Shown here piece by piece: positions 1 through 6,017 of a stretch of DNA of 10,788 nt. A program made the position numbers and the translations under genes. Source of the DNA: CAZESS01 sp964594625 (lineage in GTDB: Archaea; Thermoplasmatota; E2; UBA202; DSCA01); the NCBI GenBank assembly GCA_964594625.1, contig CAZQNC010000042.1, positions 1 to 10,788 of the forward strand, written 5' to 3'. The notes beneath the pieces are model-generated. The model searched no databases and was not told the DNA's origin. It worked only from the letters and a program-made list of their open reading frames with translations. The stretch's first letter is position 1. Every line of letters starts with the position of its first letter.

Positions 1-1298
1 AGCTCCTCCGCTCGTTGCTGCTCGGTGGCTTCCACGTAGACCCGGATGATCGGCTCGGTGCCCGACGGGCGGACCAGGACCCAGGCGTCGTCGAACACGA
101 CCTTGGCGCCATCCGTGGTGTCCACCTCATGCTCCTCGCCGTCGATAAAGGCCTGCATGACCTCCCGTTTGCGTTTGCTGGCGCAGTCCACCTTGGTTTT
201 CACCAGCGCGTAGTCGGGGACCGCGGCCGCCAATGACGACAGTGGCATGTCGCGCAGCGCCATGATTTCGAGGAGCGCTGCAGTGGCCATCCCGCCGTCC
301 CGGCAGTACTGGTGGCCGGGGAAGATGAGGCCGCCGTTTTCTTCGCCGCCGAAGGTCGCATCTGTTTCTATCATCCGGCGGGCTACGATGGGGGAGCCCA
401 CCTTCGTATAGCGGACGGTGCCGCCCTTTGCTTCGACCAGGTCGGCCACGCAGCTCGACGTGGACACCGGCGTGACCACCGTGCCGCCGGCCTGCTCGAT
501 GGCGTGCGCCGCGGTGACGGCCAGCGTCTTGTCGCCCGAGATGTAGCAGCCGGTTTCGTCGACGAAGATAGCCCGGTCCGCATCGCCGTCGTAGGCAACG
601 CCGAGGTCCGCGTCGCTGTTCTTCATGAGGCTGATGAGGTCTCCGAGGTTTTCCTCAACGGGTTCGGCGTTGCGCCCGGGAAAGGTGCCGTCGGGCTGCG
701 CGTTGAGCGTCACCACCCGGCAGCCGAGCTGCCGGAGCATGTAGGGATAGGCCACGCAGCCGGCGCCGTTGCCGCAGTCGGCGACCACGGTGAACTGCCG
801 CTCTGCGATAGCCGCCACGTCGACCATCGCGGCGACGCCCTCCAGGTAGCCGCCGATAGCCGCCACCGACTGCACCACGCCGACGTCGTGCCAGGCGCTG
901 GCCGTCCAGGTCTCGTTGAAATAGATGTCCTCTATCTGTTCCTCCGCTGCTGCACCGAGCTCGGTGCCGTCACCGGCGACGACCTTGATGCCGTTGAACT
1001 CCGGCGGATTGTGCGACGCGGTGATGATGACGCCCGCCGCCAGGTCATGCTGCCGGACGTAGTACTGCAATACCGGCGAGGGCACCAGGCCGGCATCGTA
1101 GACGTCGCAGCCGGTGGACGTCACGCCGGCGACCACGGCCTGCTTCAGCATCTCGTTGGACGTCCGGGTGTCCGTGCCGATGGCCACGTCGCCGTCAAAA
1201 TGGGTGCCGATGGCCCGGCCGAGGTTGAGCGCCAGCTCCACGGTCATGCCGTCGTTGGTGACGCCGCGTACGCCGTTGGTTCCGAATAAGCGGGGCAT
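1..1298 (-). CDS. glmM: Phosphoglucosamine mutase / phosphohexomutase (archaeal GlmM type), 3' end cut by window edge
   Basis: Alpha-D-phosphohexomutase that moves phosphate between C6 and C1 of a hexose phosphate, in the cytoplasm, to feed sugar-nucleotide synthesis. Read from 1298, the protein begins MPRLFGTNGVRG, the usual N-terminus of the archaeal GlmM group. Visible motifs are the phosphoserine loop TASHNPP (Ser about residue 95), the metal loop DGDADR (about 237-242), the sugar-recognition segment GGEENGG (about 317-323) and the phosphate-binding loop RPSGTEP (about 410-416). About 433 residues are present and the family runs near 450, so only a short C-terminal piece is missing. It lies 29 bases downstream of the nucleotidyltransferase gene, so the two probably form an operon. 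A TATA-like TTTTTATAA in the gap could also give it its own transcript. Membership of the phosphohexomutase family is certain. Glucosamine rather than mannose or glucose as substrate is an inference from the N-terminal signature. Confidence 0.9.
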   Translation of the reverse strand, partial: MPRLFGTNGVRGVTNDGMTVELALNLGRAIGTHFDGDVAIGTDTRTSNEMLKQAVVAGVTSTGCDVYDAGLVPSPVLQYYVRQHDLAAGVIITASHNPPEFNGIKVVAGDGTELGAAAEEQIEDIYFNETWTASAWHDVGVVQSVAAIGGYLEGVAAMVDVAAIAERQFTVVADCGNGAGCVAYPYMLRQLGCRVVTLNAQPDGTFPGRNAEPVEENLGDLISLMKNSDADLGVAYDGDADRAIFVDETGCYISGDKTLAVTAAHAIEQAGGTVVTPVSTSSCVADLVEAKGGTVRYTKVGSPIVARRMIETDATFGGEENGGLIFPGHQYCRDGGMATAALLEIMALRDMPLSSLAAAVPDYALVKTKVDCASKRKREVMQAFIDGEEHEVDTTDGAKVVFDDAWVLVRPSGTEPIIRVYVEATEQQRAEE

Positions 1299-1317
1299 GG
1301 TCTCGTATCGCCCCTGG

Positions 1318-1326
1318 TTATAAAAA
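1318..1326 (-). promoter_or_regulatory. TATA-like box in the gap before glmM
   Basis: On the minus strand TTTTTATAA begins just after the nucleotidyltransferase stop codon. It is centred about 24 bases before the glmM ATG, a spacing that would give a leaderless or nearly leaderless transcript. A weak Shine-Dalgarno-like GGGGCGAT ends 8 bases before the ATG, so translation from the long operon mRNA is also plausible. Confidence 0.4.
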
Positions 1327-1327
1327 T

Positions 1328-2350
1328 TTAGTTGTCTTTCAGGGGGTTGCCAATCTGTTTATCCGGGTATCCAGGGGGCTTCGGCCGGGTCCATACGGCG
1401 GTGTCGACAACGCGGGCGTCTGCTTCGACATCCTCGCCGTCGCCCACCACGGCGTTGCGCACCGTGGCCCCGTCGCCGATACGGCATCCCTCGCCGATGA
1501 CGCAGGTGTGCAGCGACGCGTTGCGGCCGATGTCAACGTCGTCGTAGACAACGCATCGGTCCAGCTCTGCCCCTGACGCGATGTCCACGTTGCCGCCCAC
1601 GCAGCTTTTATTCAGCCTGCCGTCGACAGATGAGCCGGGCCCCATGTAGTAGGGCATGTTTTTTTGCTCCAGCAGCGTGACGTTCACCTCGATGTAGCTG
1701 CTCGGCCGGCCGACGTCTATCCAGAAGCCGTCGAACCGGTAGCCGTAAAAGGGTCTGCCGCCGGCGATGAGCTCGGGGAAGATGTCGTTCTCCATGGACA
1801 CCATCTCTCCCGGGGGGATGTAGTCCAGCACCTCGGGCTCAAGGCAGTACGCGCCGGCGTTGATGAGATTGGAGGGTGCCTCCTCCGGCCGGGGTTTCTC
1901 CACGAAACTGGTGATGCGGCCGTCGGGCTGGACGTCGGCGACTCCAAAAGCCGTGACGTCGTCGACCGGCCACAGGGAAATCGTAGCCGTCGCCTCCTTC
2001 TCCCGATGAAAATCGATGAAGCGCCCGAAGTCAAGCGACGAAATGATGTCGCTGTTCAGCACCAGGAAGGTGTCGTCGATGTACTCCTCTGCATACCTGG
2101 TGGCCCCGCCGGTTCCCAGCGGCTCCGGCTCCTCGTTGATGACAATGTCCCGGCCGATACCGTCAAAATACGCCTGTATCTGCTCCGTCCGATAGTTCGT
2201 TGCCAGGATGACTTCAGTGTCGGGAGGCAGCTGGTCCATCAGATGATGTATCATCGGCTTCCCCAGGATGGGCAGCATGGGCTTCGCCCGGGTATACGTC
2301 AGCGGCGCCAGCCGGGTGCCAAACCCGCCGGCGAGCACGATTGCCTGCAT
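1328..2350 (-). CDS. Sugar-phosphate nucleotidyltransferase, mannose-1-phosphate guanylyltransferase-like, with left-handed beta-helix C-terminus
   Basis: A 340-residue enzyme that activates a hexose 1-phosphate with an NTP, releasing pyrophosphate, to make a nucleotide sugar for glycans, glycolipids or S-layer glycosylation. The N-terminal two thirds is an NTP_transferase domain: LAGGFGTRL at residues 6-14, RAKPMLP at 21-27, the metal-binding LNSD (98-101), FVEKP (149-153), NAGAY (164-168) and FDGFWIDVGRPSSY (206-219). The last motif looks most like GDP-mannose pyrophosphorylases. Residues from about 236 to 315 show imperfect hexapeptide periodicity (isoleucine or valine about every six residues), a short left-handed beta helix. 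It is shorter than archaeal bifunctional GlmU-like proteins (about 400), so an acetyltransferase activity is doubtful. The start at 2350 is set by the conserved MQAIVLAGG and by a TATA box 26 bases upstream. It heads the operon with glmM. Family certain; nucleotide and sugar specificity not settled. Confidence 0.85.
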   Translation of the reverse strand: MQAIVLAGGFGTRLAPLTYTRAKPMLPILGKPMIHHLMDQLPPDTEVILATNYRTEQIQAYFDGIGRDIVINEEPEPLGTGGATRYAEEYIDDTFLVLNSDIISSLDFGRFIDFHREKEATATISLWPVDDVTAFGVADVQPDGRITSFVEKPRPEEAPSNLINAGAYCLEPEVLDYIPPGEMVSMENDIFPELIAGGRPFYGYRFDGFWIDVGRPSSYIEVNVTLLEQKNMPYYMGPGSSVDGRLNKSCVGGNVDIASGAELDRCVVYDDVDIGRNASLHTCVIGEGCRIGDGATVRNAVVGDGEDVEADARVVDTAVWTRPKPPGYPDKQIGNPLKDN

Positions 2351-2371
2351 GGACGGGAAAGCCGCGCCCCG

Positions 2372-2379
2372 CTTAAAAA
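2372..2379 (-). promoter_or_regulatory. TATA box of the sugar-nucleotide operon (leaderless)
   Basis: Minus-strand CTTTTTAAGC is centred 26 bases upstream of the ATG at 2350. No Shine-Dalgarno sequence sits in between. That spacing puts the transcription start at or within a base or two of the start codon, so a leaderless mRNA is predicted. It shares the 88-base gap 2351-2438 with the plus-strand promoter. Confidence 0.65.
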
Positions 2380-2405
2380 GTTGTCCCCGCAGCGGGACAA
2401 ATGGA

Positions 2406-2420
2406 AAAATATATCTAAAA
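2406..2420 (+). promoter_or_regulatory. TATA box of the zinc-ribbon membrane protein gene (leaderless)
   Basis: An AT-rich block with ATATATC at its core is centred about 27 bases upstream of the ATG at 2439. The intervening bases lack a Shine-Dalgarno motif, so transcription is predicted to start at the start codon. With the opposing box at 2372-2379 it forms a compact divergent promoter. Confidence 0.6.
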
Positions 2421-2438
2421 CGGATATGTTACAGCCTC

Positions 2439-2852
2439 ATGCGGCACAAACTGTTCACCGGCATCATACTGCTGACCATCTGCATGGGCCTGCTCTCCAT
2501 GCAGGCAGCGGCGCAGGATGACACCGGCGACGAATGGGACTGGGAATGGTTTGGCTTCGCCGGCCTCGGCGTGTTCATATGCTTCATTCCCGTCGTAGCG
2601 GTCATCATCGCCATCGCCATCGGCGTCTGGATGTACCGCGACGCAGAGCGACGCGGCGAAAACGGCGCCCTCTGGCTCATCATCGGCCTCGTCGGCGGCA
2701 TCATCGGCCTCATCATATGGCTCATCGTCCGCCCCGACGTCGGCGCCAAAAAGAAGCGCAAGCAGCCCGGCGAACGTCACTGCCCGTCATGCGGCCGAGC
2801 CATCCCCTTCGACGCAAAGGTCTGCCCCTACTGCGGCACAACCTTCGAGTAG
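2439..2852 (+). CDS. Small membrane protein with C-terminal zinc ribbon
   Basis: 137 residues, function not known. Residues 1-25 look like a signal peptide or first membrane anchor (MRHK, a hydrophobic core, then MQAAAQ). An acidic, tryptophan-rich stretch, DEWDWEW (31-37), follows. A long hydrophobic segment lies at about 39-65, a second at about 77-97, and between them is the charged loop YRDAERRGENG. After a basic run (KKKRK, 104-108) comes a zinc ribbon, CPSC...CPYC, with cysteines 115, 118, 129 and 132. The central part resembles the 'YKDAKxRG ... GLIIYLIVR' membrane module found in many archaeal zinc-ribbon proteins and in phospholipase-D N-terminal (PLDc_N-like) regions. The start at 2439 is chosen because the TATA box lies 27 bases upstream and the signal sequence starts there. 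It stands alone, divergent from the sugar-nucleotide operon and just ahead of the pus10 promoter. No catalytic motif is visible. Confidence 0.8.
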   Translation: MRHKLFTGIILLTICMGLLSMQAAAQDDTGDEWDWEWFGFAGLGVFICFIPVVAVIIAIAIGVWMYRDAERRGENGALWLIIGLVGGIIGLIIWLIVRPDVGAKKKRKQPGERHCPSCGRAIPFDAKVCPYCGTTFE

Positions 2853-2858
2853 CCAACC

Positions 2859-2868
2859 TTTTTAAATA
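2859..2868 (+). promoter_or_regulatory. TATA box of the pus10 operon (leaderless)
   Basis: TTTTTAAATA begins seven bases after the zinc-ribbon gene's stop codon and is centred 26 bases before the pus10 ATG at 2890. There is no Shine-Dalgarno sequence between, so a leaderless operon transcript is predicted. The poly-T part may double as a terminator for the preceding gene. Confidence 0.65.
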
Positions 2869-2889
2869 CCGGGGCATTTGCCCTCCAGC

Positions 2890-4131
2890 ATGAGCCAGCT
2901 CACCCTGGACAGCGACACCGTTCTCGAAGCAGCACGCAGCCTTGCAGCCCGGCCGCTCTGCGACCACTGCCTGGGGCGGCAGTTCGCACAGGTTGAGCAC
3001 GGCCACACCAACAGGGAGCGCGGCCAGCGTCTTCGCAGGGCGCTTGACCTGCCGCCGGTGTCTTCGGAGGAATGCTGGCTCTGCGACGGCCTGATGGACG
3101 ACATCCCGCTGTTCGCCGAGCTCGTCATGGAGCAGCTTGCACCTTACGAATATGACACCTTCCTGGTGGGCAGCCGCATCGACGGCGACAGAGAGCGCCG
3201 TGAGGCCCGGCTGGAGCAGGCAACCGGGCACGGGGAGCCGATGAAACGGGAGGTCAACCGCGAGGTCGGCAAGCTCGTGGAAGACGAGACCGGCAGACAG
3301 GCGGCGTTCGAAAAACCCGACGTCACGGCCATCGTTGATACACGGTTCAACCACGTCGAGCTCGACGTCCGCCCGTTGTTCATCCGCGGCCGCTACCGGA
3401 AGCTGGAGCGAGGCATCCCGCAGACCAAGTGGTATTGCCGAAAATGCCACGGTGCCGGCTGCGACTACTGCAACGGACGCGGCAAAATGTACGAGGACTC
3501 CGTCGAGGAGCTTGTCGCCCACGAGGTCATGGCCGCAACCGGAGGCAGCGACGAATCATTCCACGGCGCCGGCCGGGAGGACATCGACGTCCGCATGCTG
3601 GGCACCGGCCGCCCCTTCATCCTCGAAATCAAGGAGCCACGGCGCCGGCATCTCGACCTCGAGCAGCTGGAACAGGATGTCAACGCCTTTGCCGGCGGGC
3701 GGGTGGCGGTGTCCGGCCTCCGCCCGGCATCACGTGACGAGATAGCGGCGATAAAGGAGGCGGCATGGAGCAAGACATACCGGGCCGCGATATCCACGGC
3801 CGAGAGGGGAAAAATTAATGAAGCAGTGAGTGCATTACGGGGTACATATATAAATCAACGAACGCCATCTCGCGTAGCTCATAGAAGGGCCGACAGGGTG
3901 CGAAAGCGAAAAATACTGGACATGGCCGTGGAGCAGCAGAACGCCCACGAGGCGACATTGCTCATAACGGCGGAGTCAGGCACCTACATCAAGGAGATGC
4001 TCACCGGAGACAACGGGCGCACCCGGCCCTCGTTCAGCGAGCTGGCGGACACCGCCGTAGACGTTAAAAAACTCGACGTCATAGGCATAGGTGATACCAA
4101 TGGCGAAAAGATCCAAAGGAACAAGAAGTAA
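2890..4131 (+). CDS. pus10: tRNA pseudouridine synthase Pus10
   Basis: 413 residues. Archaeal Pus10 isomerises uridine to pseudouridine at position 55, and often 54, of the tRNA T-loop. The N-terminal accessory domain carries one zinc site, CDHC...CWLC (Cys 24, 27, 62, 65), and THUMP-like sequence. A second cysteine cluster, CRKC...CDYC (183, 186, 191, 194), precedes NGRGKMYEDSVEE, as usual in archaeal members. The catalytic motif is REDIDVRMLGTGRPF from residue 229, with Asp231 the likely nucleophile. The tRNA-binding basic segment TYINQRTPSRVAHRR begins near 319, and GTYIKEMLTGDNGRTRPS lies near 364-381. The start at 2890 fits the TATA spacing; a TTG 12 bases earlier is unlikely. It is the first gene of the operon and overlaps rpl21e by 32 bases. 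Codon use changes sharply at 3802-3915 (see findings). Confidence 0.93.
   Translation: MSQLTLDSDTVLEAARSLAARPLCDHCLGRQFAQVEHGHTNRERGQRLRRALDLPPVSSEECWLCDGLMDDIPLFAELVMEQLAPYEYDTFLVGSRIDGDRERREARLEQATGHGEPMKREVNREVGKLVEDETGRQAAFEKPDVTAIVDTRFNHVELDVRPLFIRGRYRKLERGIPQTKWYCRKCHGAGCDYCNGRGKMYEDSVEELVAHEVMAATGGSDESFHGAGREDIDVRMLGTGRPFILEIKEPRRRHLDLEQLEQDVNAFAGGRVAVSGLRPASRDEIAAIKEAAWSKTYRAAISTAERGKINEAVSALRGTYINQRTPSRVAHRRADRVRKRKILDMAVEQQNAHEATLLITAESGTYIKEMLTGDNGRTRPSFSELADTAVDVKKLDVIGIGDTNGEKIQRNKK
3847..3855 (+). promoter_or_regulatory. Possible internal promoter inside pus10
   Basis: TATATAAAT is one of the best TATA-box matches in the window, although it lies inside the pus10 reading frame. 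It falls in the middle of an AT-rich block with unusual codons. Transcription from it would start near 3876 and would produce an mRNA for rpl21e, rpo4 and downstream genes without pus10, with a leader of roughly 220 bases. This is suggested by sequence only. Confidence 0.3.
4090..4095 (+). promoter_or_regulatory. Shine-Dalgarno site of rpl21e
   Basis: GGTGAT, a match to the archaeal anti-Shine-Dalgarno core, lies inside the end of pus10 and four bases before the ATG at 4100. It decides the start in favour of 4100 over the in-frame GTG at 4091, which is part of the site itself. Confidence 0.7.
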
Positions 4132-4390
4132 GACACGACACGTCTTCAGAAAGAAACCCCGGGAACGCGGCCTCAGCCCCATCACCCGGGCCCTGCAGCA
4201 GTTCGAAGAAGGAGACCGGGTATCGGTCGTGATAGACCCATCCATACAAAAGGGAATGCCCCACCGCCGCTTCCACGGCAAAACAGGCTACGTGACCGGC
4301 CGGCAGGGCAACTCCTACATCGTTGACGTACGGCAGGGCAACGCCGTCAAGACCGTTATCGCGCGGCCCGAACATCTGCGAAAGGAATAA
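4100..4390 (+). CDS. rpl21e: 50S ribosomal protein L21e (eL21)
   Basis: 96 residues, the usual size for archaeal eL21. It is a basic protein of the large ribosomal subunit shared by archaea and eukaryotes and absent from bacteria. The sequence begins MAKRSKGTRSKTR, continues with RKKPRERGLSPITR, and carries an SH3-like barrel with GDRVSVVIDPSIQKGMPHRR and FHGKTGYVTGRQG (about 58-70). The start lies 32 bases inside pus10 behind a good Shine-Dalgarno site, so translation is probably coupled. The following gene, rpo4, begins one base after its stop codon. The order pus10, L21e, Rpo4, DUF655, KsgA is a familiar archaeal arrangement. Confidence 0.95.
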   Translation: MAKRSKGTRSKTRHVFRKKPRERGLSPITRALQQFEEGDRVSVVIDPSIQKGMPHRRFHGKTGYVTGRQGNSYIVDVRQGNAVKTVIARPEHLRKE

Positions 4391-4391
4391 C

Positions 4392-4706
4392 ATGAAAATC
4401 ATATCTCTGGCAGAGGTAAAAAACAAGCTGAGCAGCATCAGCACCGAGCGAGAGGAGCTCACCCGGGGGCAGGTCATAGCGCTGGACCACAGCGAACACG
4501 TGGTCAAGCTGTCGGCCACCAAGACCCTCGAGCTCATCCGCGACCTGAAGGAGCTTGAACGCGTCAACAAAAAACAGGCCTACAAGATAGCTGATACGCT
4601 GCCGGAGACCGAAGACGAAATCATGGCTCTTTTTACGAAGGAAACATTTGTCCCCTCGAAGGAGGAGCGGCAGCGCATTCTCGACATCGTCTGGGAATAT
4701 CTCTAG
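4392..4706 (+). CDS. rpo4: DNA-directed RNA polymerase subunit Rpo4 (RpoF, Rpb4 homologue)
   Basis: 104 residues. Rpo4 pairs with Rpo7 to form the stalk of archaeal RNA polymerase, which helps open-complex formation, elongation and RNA binding. The sequence is helical and charged. It begins MKIISLAEVKNKL, has a middle part HVVKLSATKTLELIRDLKEL, and ends in the HRDC-like helical region IADTLPETEDEIMALFTKE. The closing part ERQRILDIVWEYL matches the conserved end of archaeal Rpo4. It starts one base after rpl21e ends, with AAAGGA as Shine-Dalgarno six bases before the ATG. Its stop codon TAG runs straight into the Shine-Dalgarno site of the DUF655 gene. Small, divergent proteins are hard to assign alone, but the location between L21e and DUF655 makes this firm. 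Confidence 0.93.
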   Translation: MKIISLAEVKNKLSSISTEREELTRGQVIALDHSEHVVKLSATKTLELIRDLKELERVNKKQAYKIADTLPETEDEIMALFTKETFVPSKEERQRILDIVWEYL

Positions 4707-4714
4707 AGGGAAAC

Positions 4715-5266
4715 ATGGAAGATTACGTTTACATCTTGGACTATCTGGCTGCCGGAAAGCCCGGTCACCGTCGGGAGTCCATCGCGTACGGCGTCGGCGC
4801 CAGCCAGTTCACGCTGCTGGAGCTGCTGCCCAAACGTGATGTCCCGCTGACCATCGGTGAATGCGTCTACGTGGGTAAGGACAAGGACAAGCGGGAGAAA
4901 ATCGCCAAGGTCAAGGGCCGCGTCACCTACGAGGAGCTCACGGCGGCCGCCCACGGCGAGCTGCTGTACATCATCATGGATATCGTCAACGACAACGAGG
5001 AACGGTTCGTGAAATTTTACAACGAATGCCCCTCCATCTCCACCCGGTATCACGCCCTGGAGCTGCTTCCAGGTCTGGGCAAAAAAACCATGCGGGAGAT
5101 CGTCAACGAGCGCCGGAAACAGCCGTTCGAGAGCTTCGAGGACATCTCTGACCGGGTCAACCATCTGACGCATCCGGAGAAGCTGGTCGCCAAGCGCGTG
5201 GAGGAGGAGCTCCACAACCCGGACCAGAAATACCGTCTTTTCACCCGGCCGCCGCTGAAAAAATAG
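4715..5266 (+). CDS. DUF655 family protein (AF1531-like), putative nucleic-acid-binding protein
   Basis: 183 residues, typical of this archaeal family, whose biochemical role is unknown. The N-terminal half (about 1-80) begins MEDYVYILDYLAAGKPG and contains TIGECVYVGKDKDKREKI, consistent with an OB/S1-like RNA-binding fold. The C-terminal half has a helix-hairpin-helix element, LELLPGLGKKTMREIVNER (about 115-133), followed by FESFEDISDRV, the pattern of DNA or RNA backbone binding seen in ComEA/RuvA-like domains. It sits between rpo4 and ksgA, its standard archaeal position, which points to ribosome biogenesis or transcription. GAGGG four bases before the ATG is a clear Shine-Dalgarno site. 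The ksgA ATG lies one base after its stop codon. Confidence 0.9.
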   Translation: MEDYVYILDYLAAGKPGHRRESIAYGVGASQFTLLELLPKRDVPLTIGECVYVGKDKDKREKIAKVKGRVTYEELTAAAHGELLYIIMDIVNDNEERFVKFYNECPSISTRYHALELLPGLGKKTMREIVNERRKQPFESFEDISDRVNHLTHPEKLVAKRVEEELHNPDQKYRLFTRPPLKK

Positions 5267-5267
5267 C

Positions 5268-6017
5268 ATGCGCCGCGGCCAGCATTTTTTGGTCGACGAC
5301 CGCGTCGCGAAACGGCAGGTCGGCTACACATCGCTTACCAGGGATGACGTGGTGCTGGAAATCGGCGCGGGCAAGGGAGCCCTCACCCGGCATCTGGCGG
5401 CTGCCGCCGGTCATGTTATCGCCATCGAGATCGATGCAGCACTGGCCGCCGGATTGGAGGGCATGGACAACGTCGAGCTGCTGCGCCGTGACGCCCTGGC
5501 GGTTGACTTCGACGCCTATGAATTTACCAAGGTGGTCGCCAATCTTCCCTACCAGATTTCGTCGCCCGTGACCTTCAAGCTGCTGGAACAGGAGTTTGAG
5601 CTGGGCGTGCTCATGTACCAGAAAGAGTTCGCGGAGCGCCTGGTGGCGGCGCCGGGCAGCGACGACTATTCCCGTCTCTCGGTGATGGCACAGTATGCGG
5701 CCGACTGGGAGCTGCTGGAAACCGTCTCGCCGGGAGCGTTTTATCCCCGTCCGCGGGTTCGCTCCGCTATTGTCCGGATGACCCCGCGGGAGCCATTGTT
5801 TTCCGTCATAGACGAGGCGGTGTTCGCCGACGTGGTCAGAGCCCTGTTTTCCCACCGGCGTAAAAAGATACGCAACGGATTGCTGGCCGCCGGCCTGGTG
5901 TCACGGGACCAGCTCCCCGGGGTGCCATACGTGCACCGGCGGGCCGAGGACCTGCTGCCCGCGCAGCTCGGGGCGGTCAGCGACGCCGTCGCCATACTAC
6001 TCCGGGAGGAACGATGA
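5268..6017 (+). CDS. ksgA: 16S rRNA adenine N6-dimethyltransferase KsgA (RsmA/Dim1)
   Basis: 249 residues. It dimethylates two adjacent adenines in the 3'-terminal hairpin of 16S rRNA using S-adenosylmethionine, late in small-subunit assembly. Motifs are GQHFLVD at 4-10, the SAM loop EIGAGKGALT at 31-40, the acidic EID after strand 2 (54-56), the catalytic NLPYQISSP (92-100) and FYPRPRVRSA (158-167). The C-terminal SHRRKKIRNGL (195-205) belongs to the rRNA-binding domain. There is only one base between the DUF655 stop and this ATG and no good Shine-Dalgarno sequence, so translation is probably coupled by reinitiation. Its stop overlaps the next start as ATGA. It is near the short end of the family (about 260-280 residues) but looks complete. 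Confidence 0.96.
   Translation: MRRGQHFLVDDRVAKRQVGYTSLTRDDVVLEIGAGKGALTRHLAAAAGHVIAIEIDAALAAGLEGMDNVELLRRDALAVDFDAYEFTKVVANLPYQISSPVTFKLLEQEFELGVLMYQKEFAERLVAAPGSDDYSRLSVMAQYAADWELLETVSPGAFYPRPRVRSAIVRMTPREPLFSVIDEAVFADVVRALFSHRRKKIRNGLLAAGLVSRDQLPGVPYVHRRAEDLLPAQLGAVSDAVAILLREER

Noticed and set aside
312..1289. Long plus-strand open frame of 325 codons opposite glmM
   Set aside because: The minus strand here encodes a phosphohexomutase with every family motif. The opposite frame has no recognisable motif and is a product of high GC content.
2268..2438. Longer N-terminus for the zinc-ribbon protein reaching back to 2268
   Set aside because: It would overlap the start and promoter of the divergent nucleotidyltransferase gene. 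The ATG at 2439 begins a proper signal-like sequence 27 bases after a TATA box.
1664..2521. 285-codon plus-strand open frame opposite the nucleotidyltransferase
   Set aside because: Antisense to a well-supported gene, it runs through the divergent promoter and shows no domain.
2722..3522. 266-codon minus-strand open frame across the zinc-ribbon gene and pus10
   Set aside because: It covers two real genes and the pus10 promoter. Its translation has no motif.
3872..3915. tRNA-like GTAGCTCA followed by purine-rich bases inside pus10
   Set aside because: The D-arm-like string is codons for Val-Ala-His in a conserved part of Pus10. No acceptor, anticodon or T-arm pairing follows.
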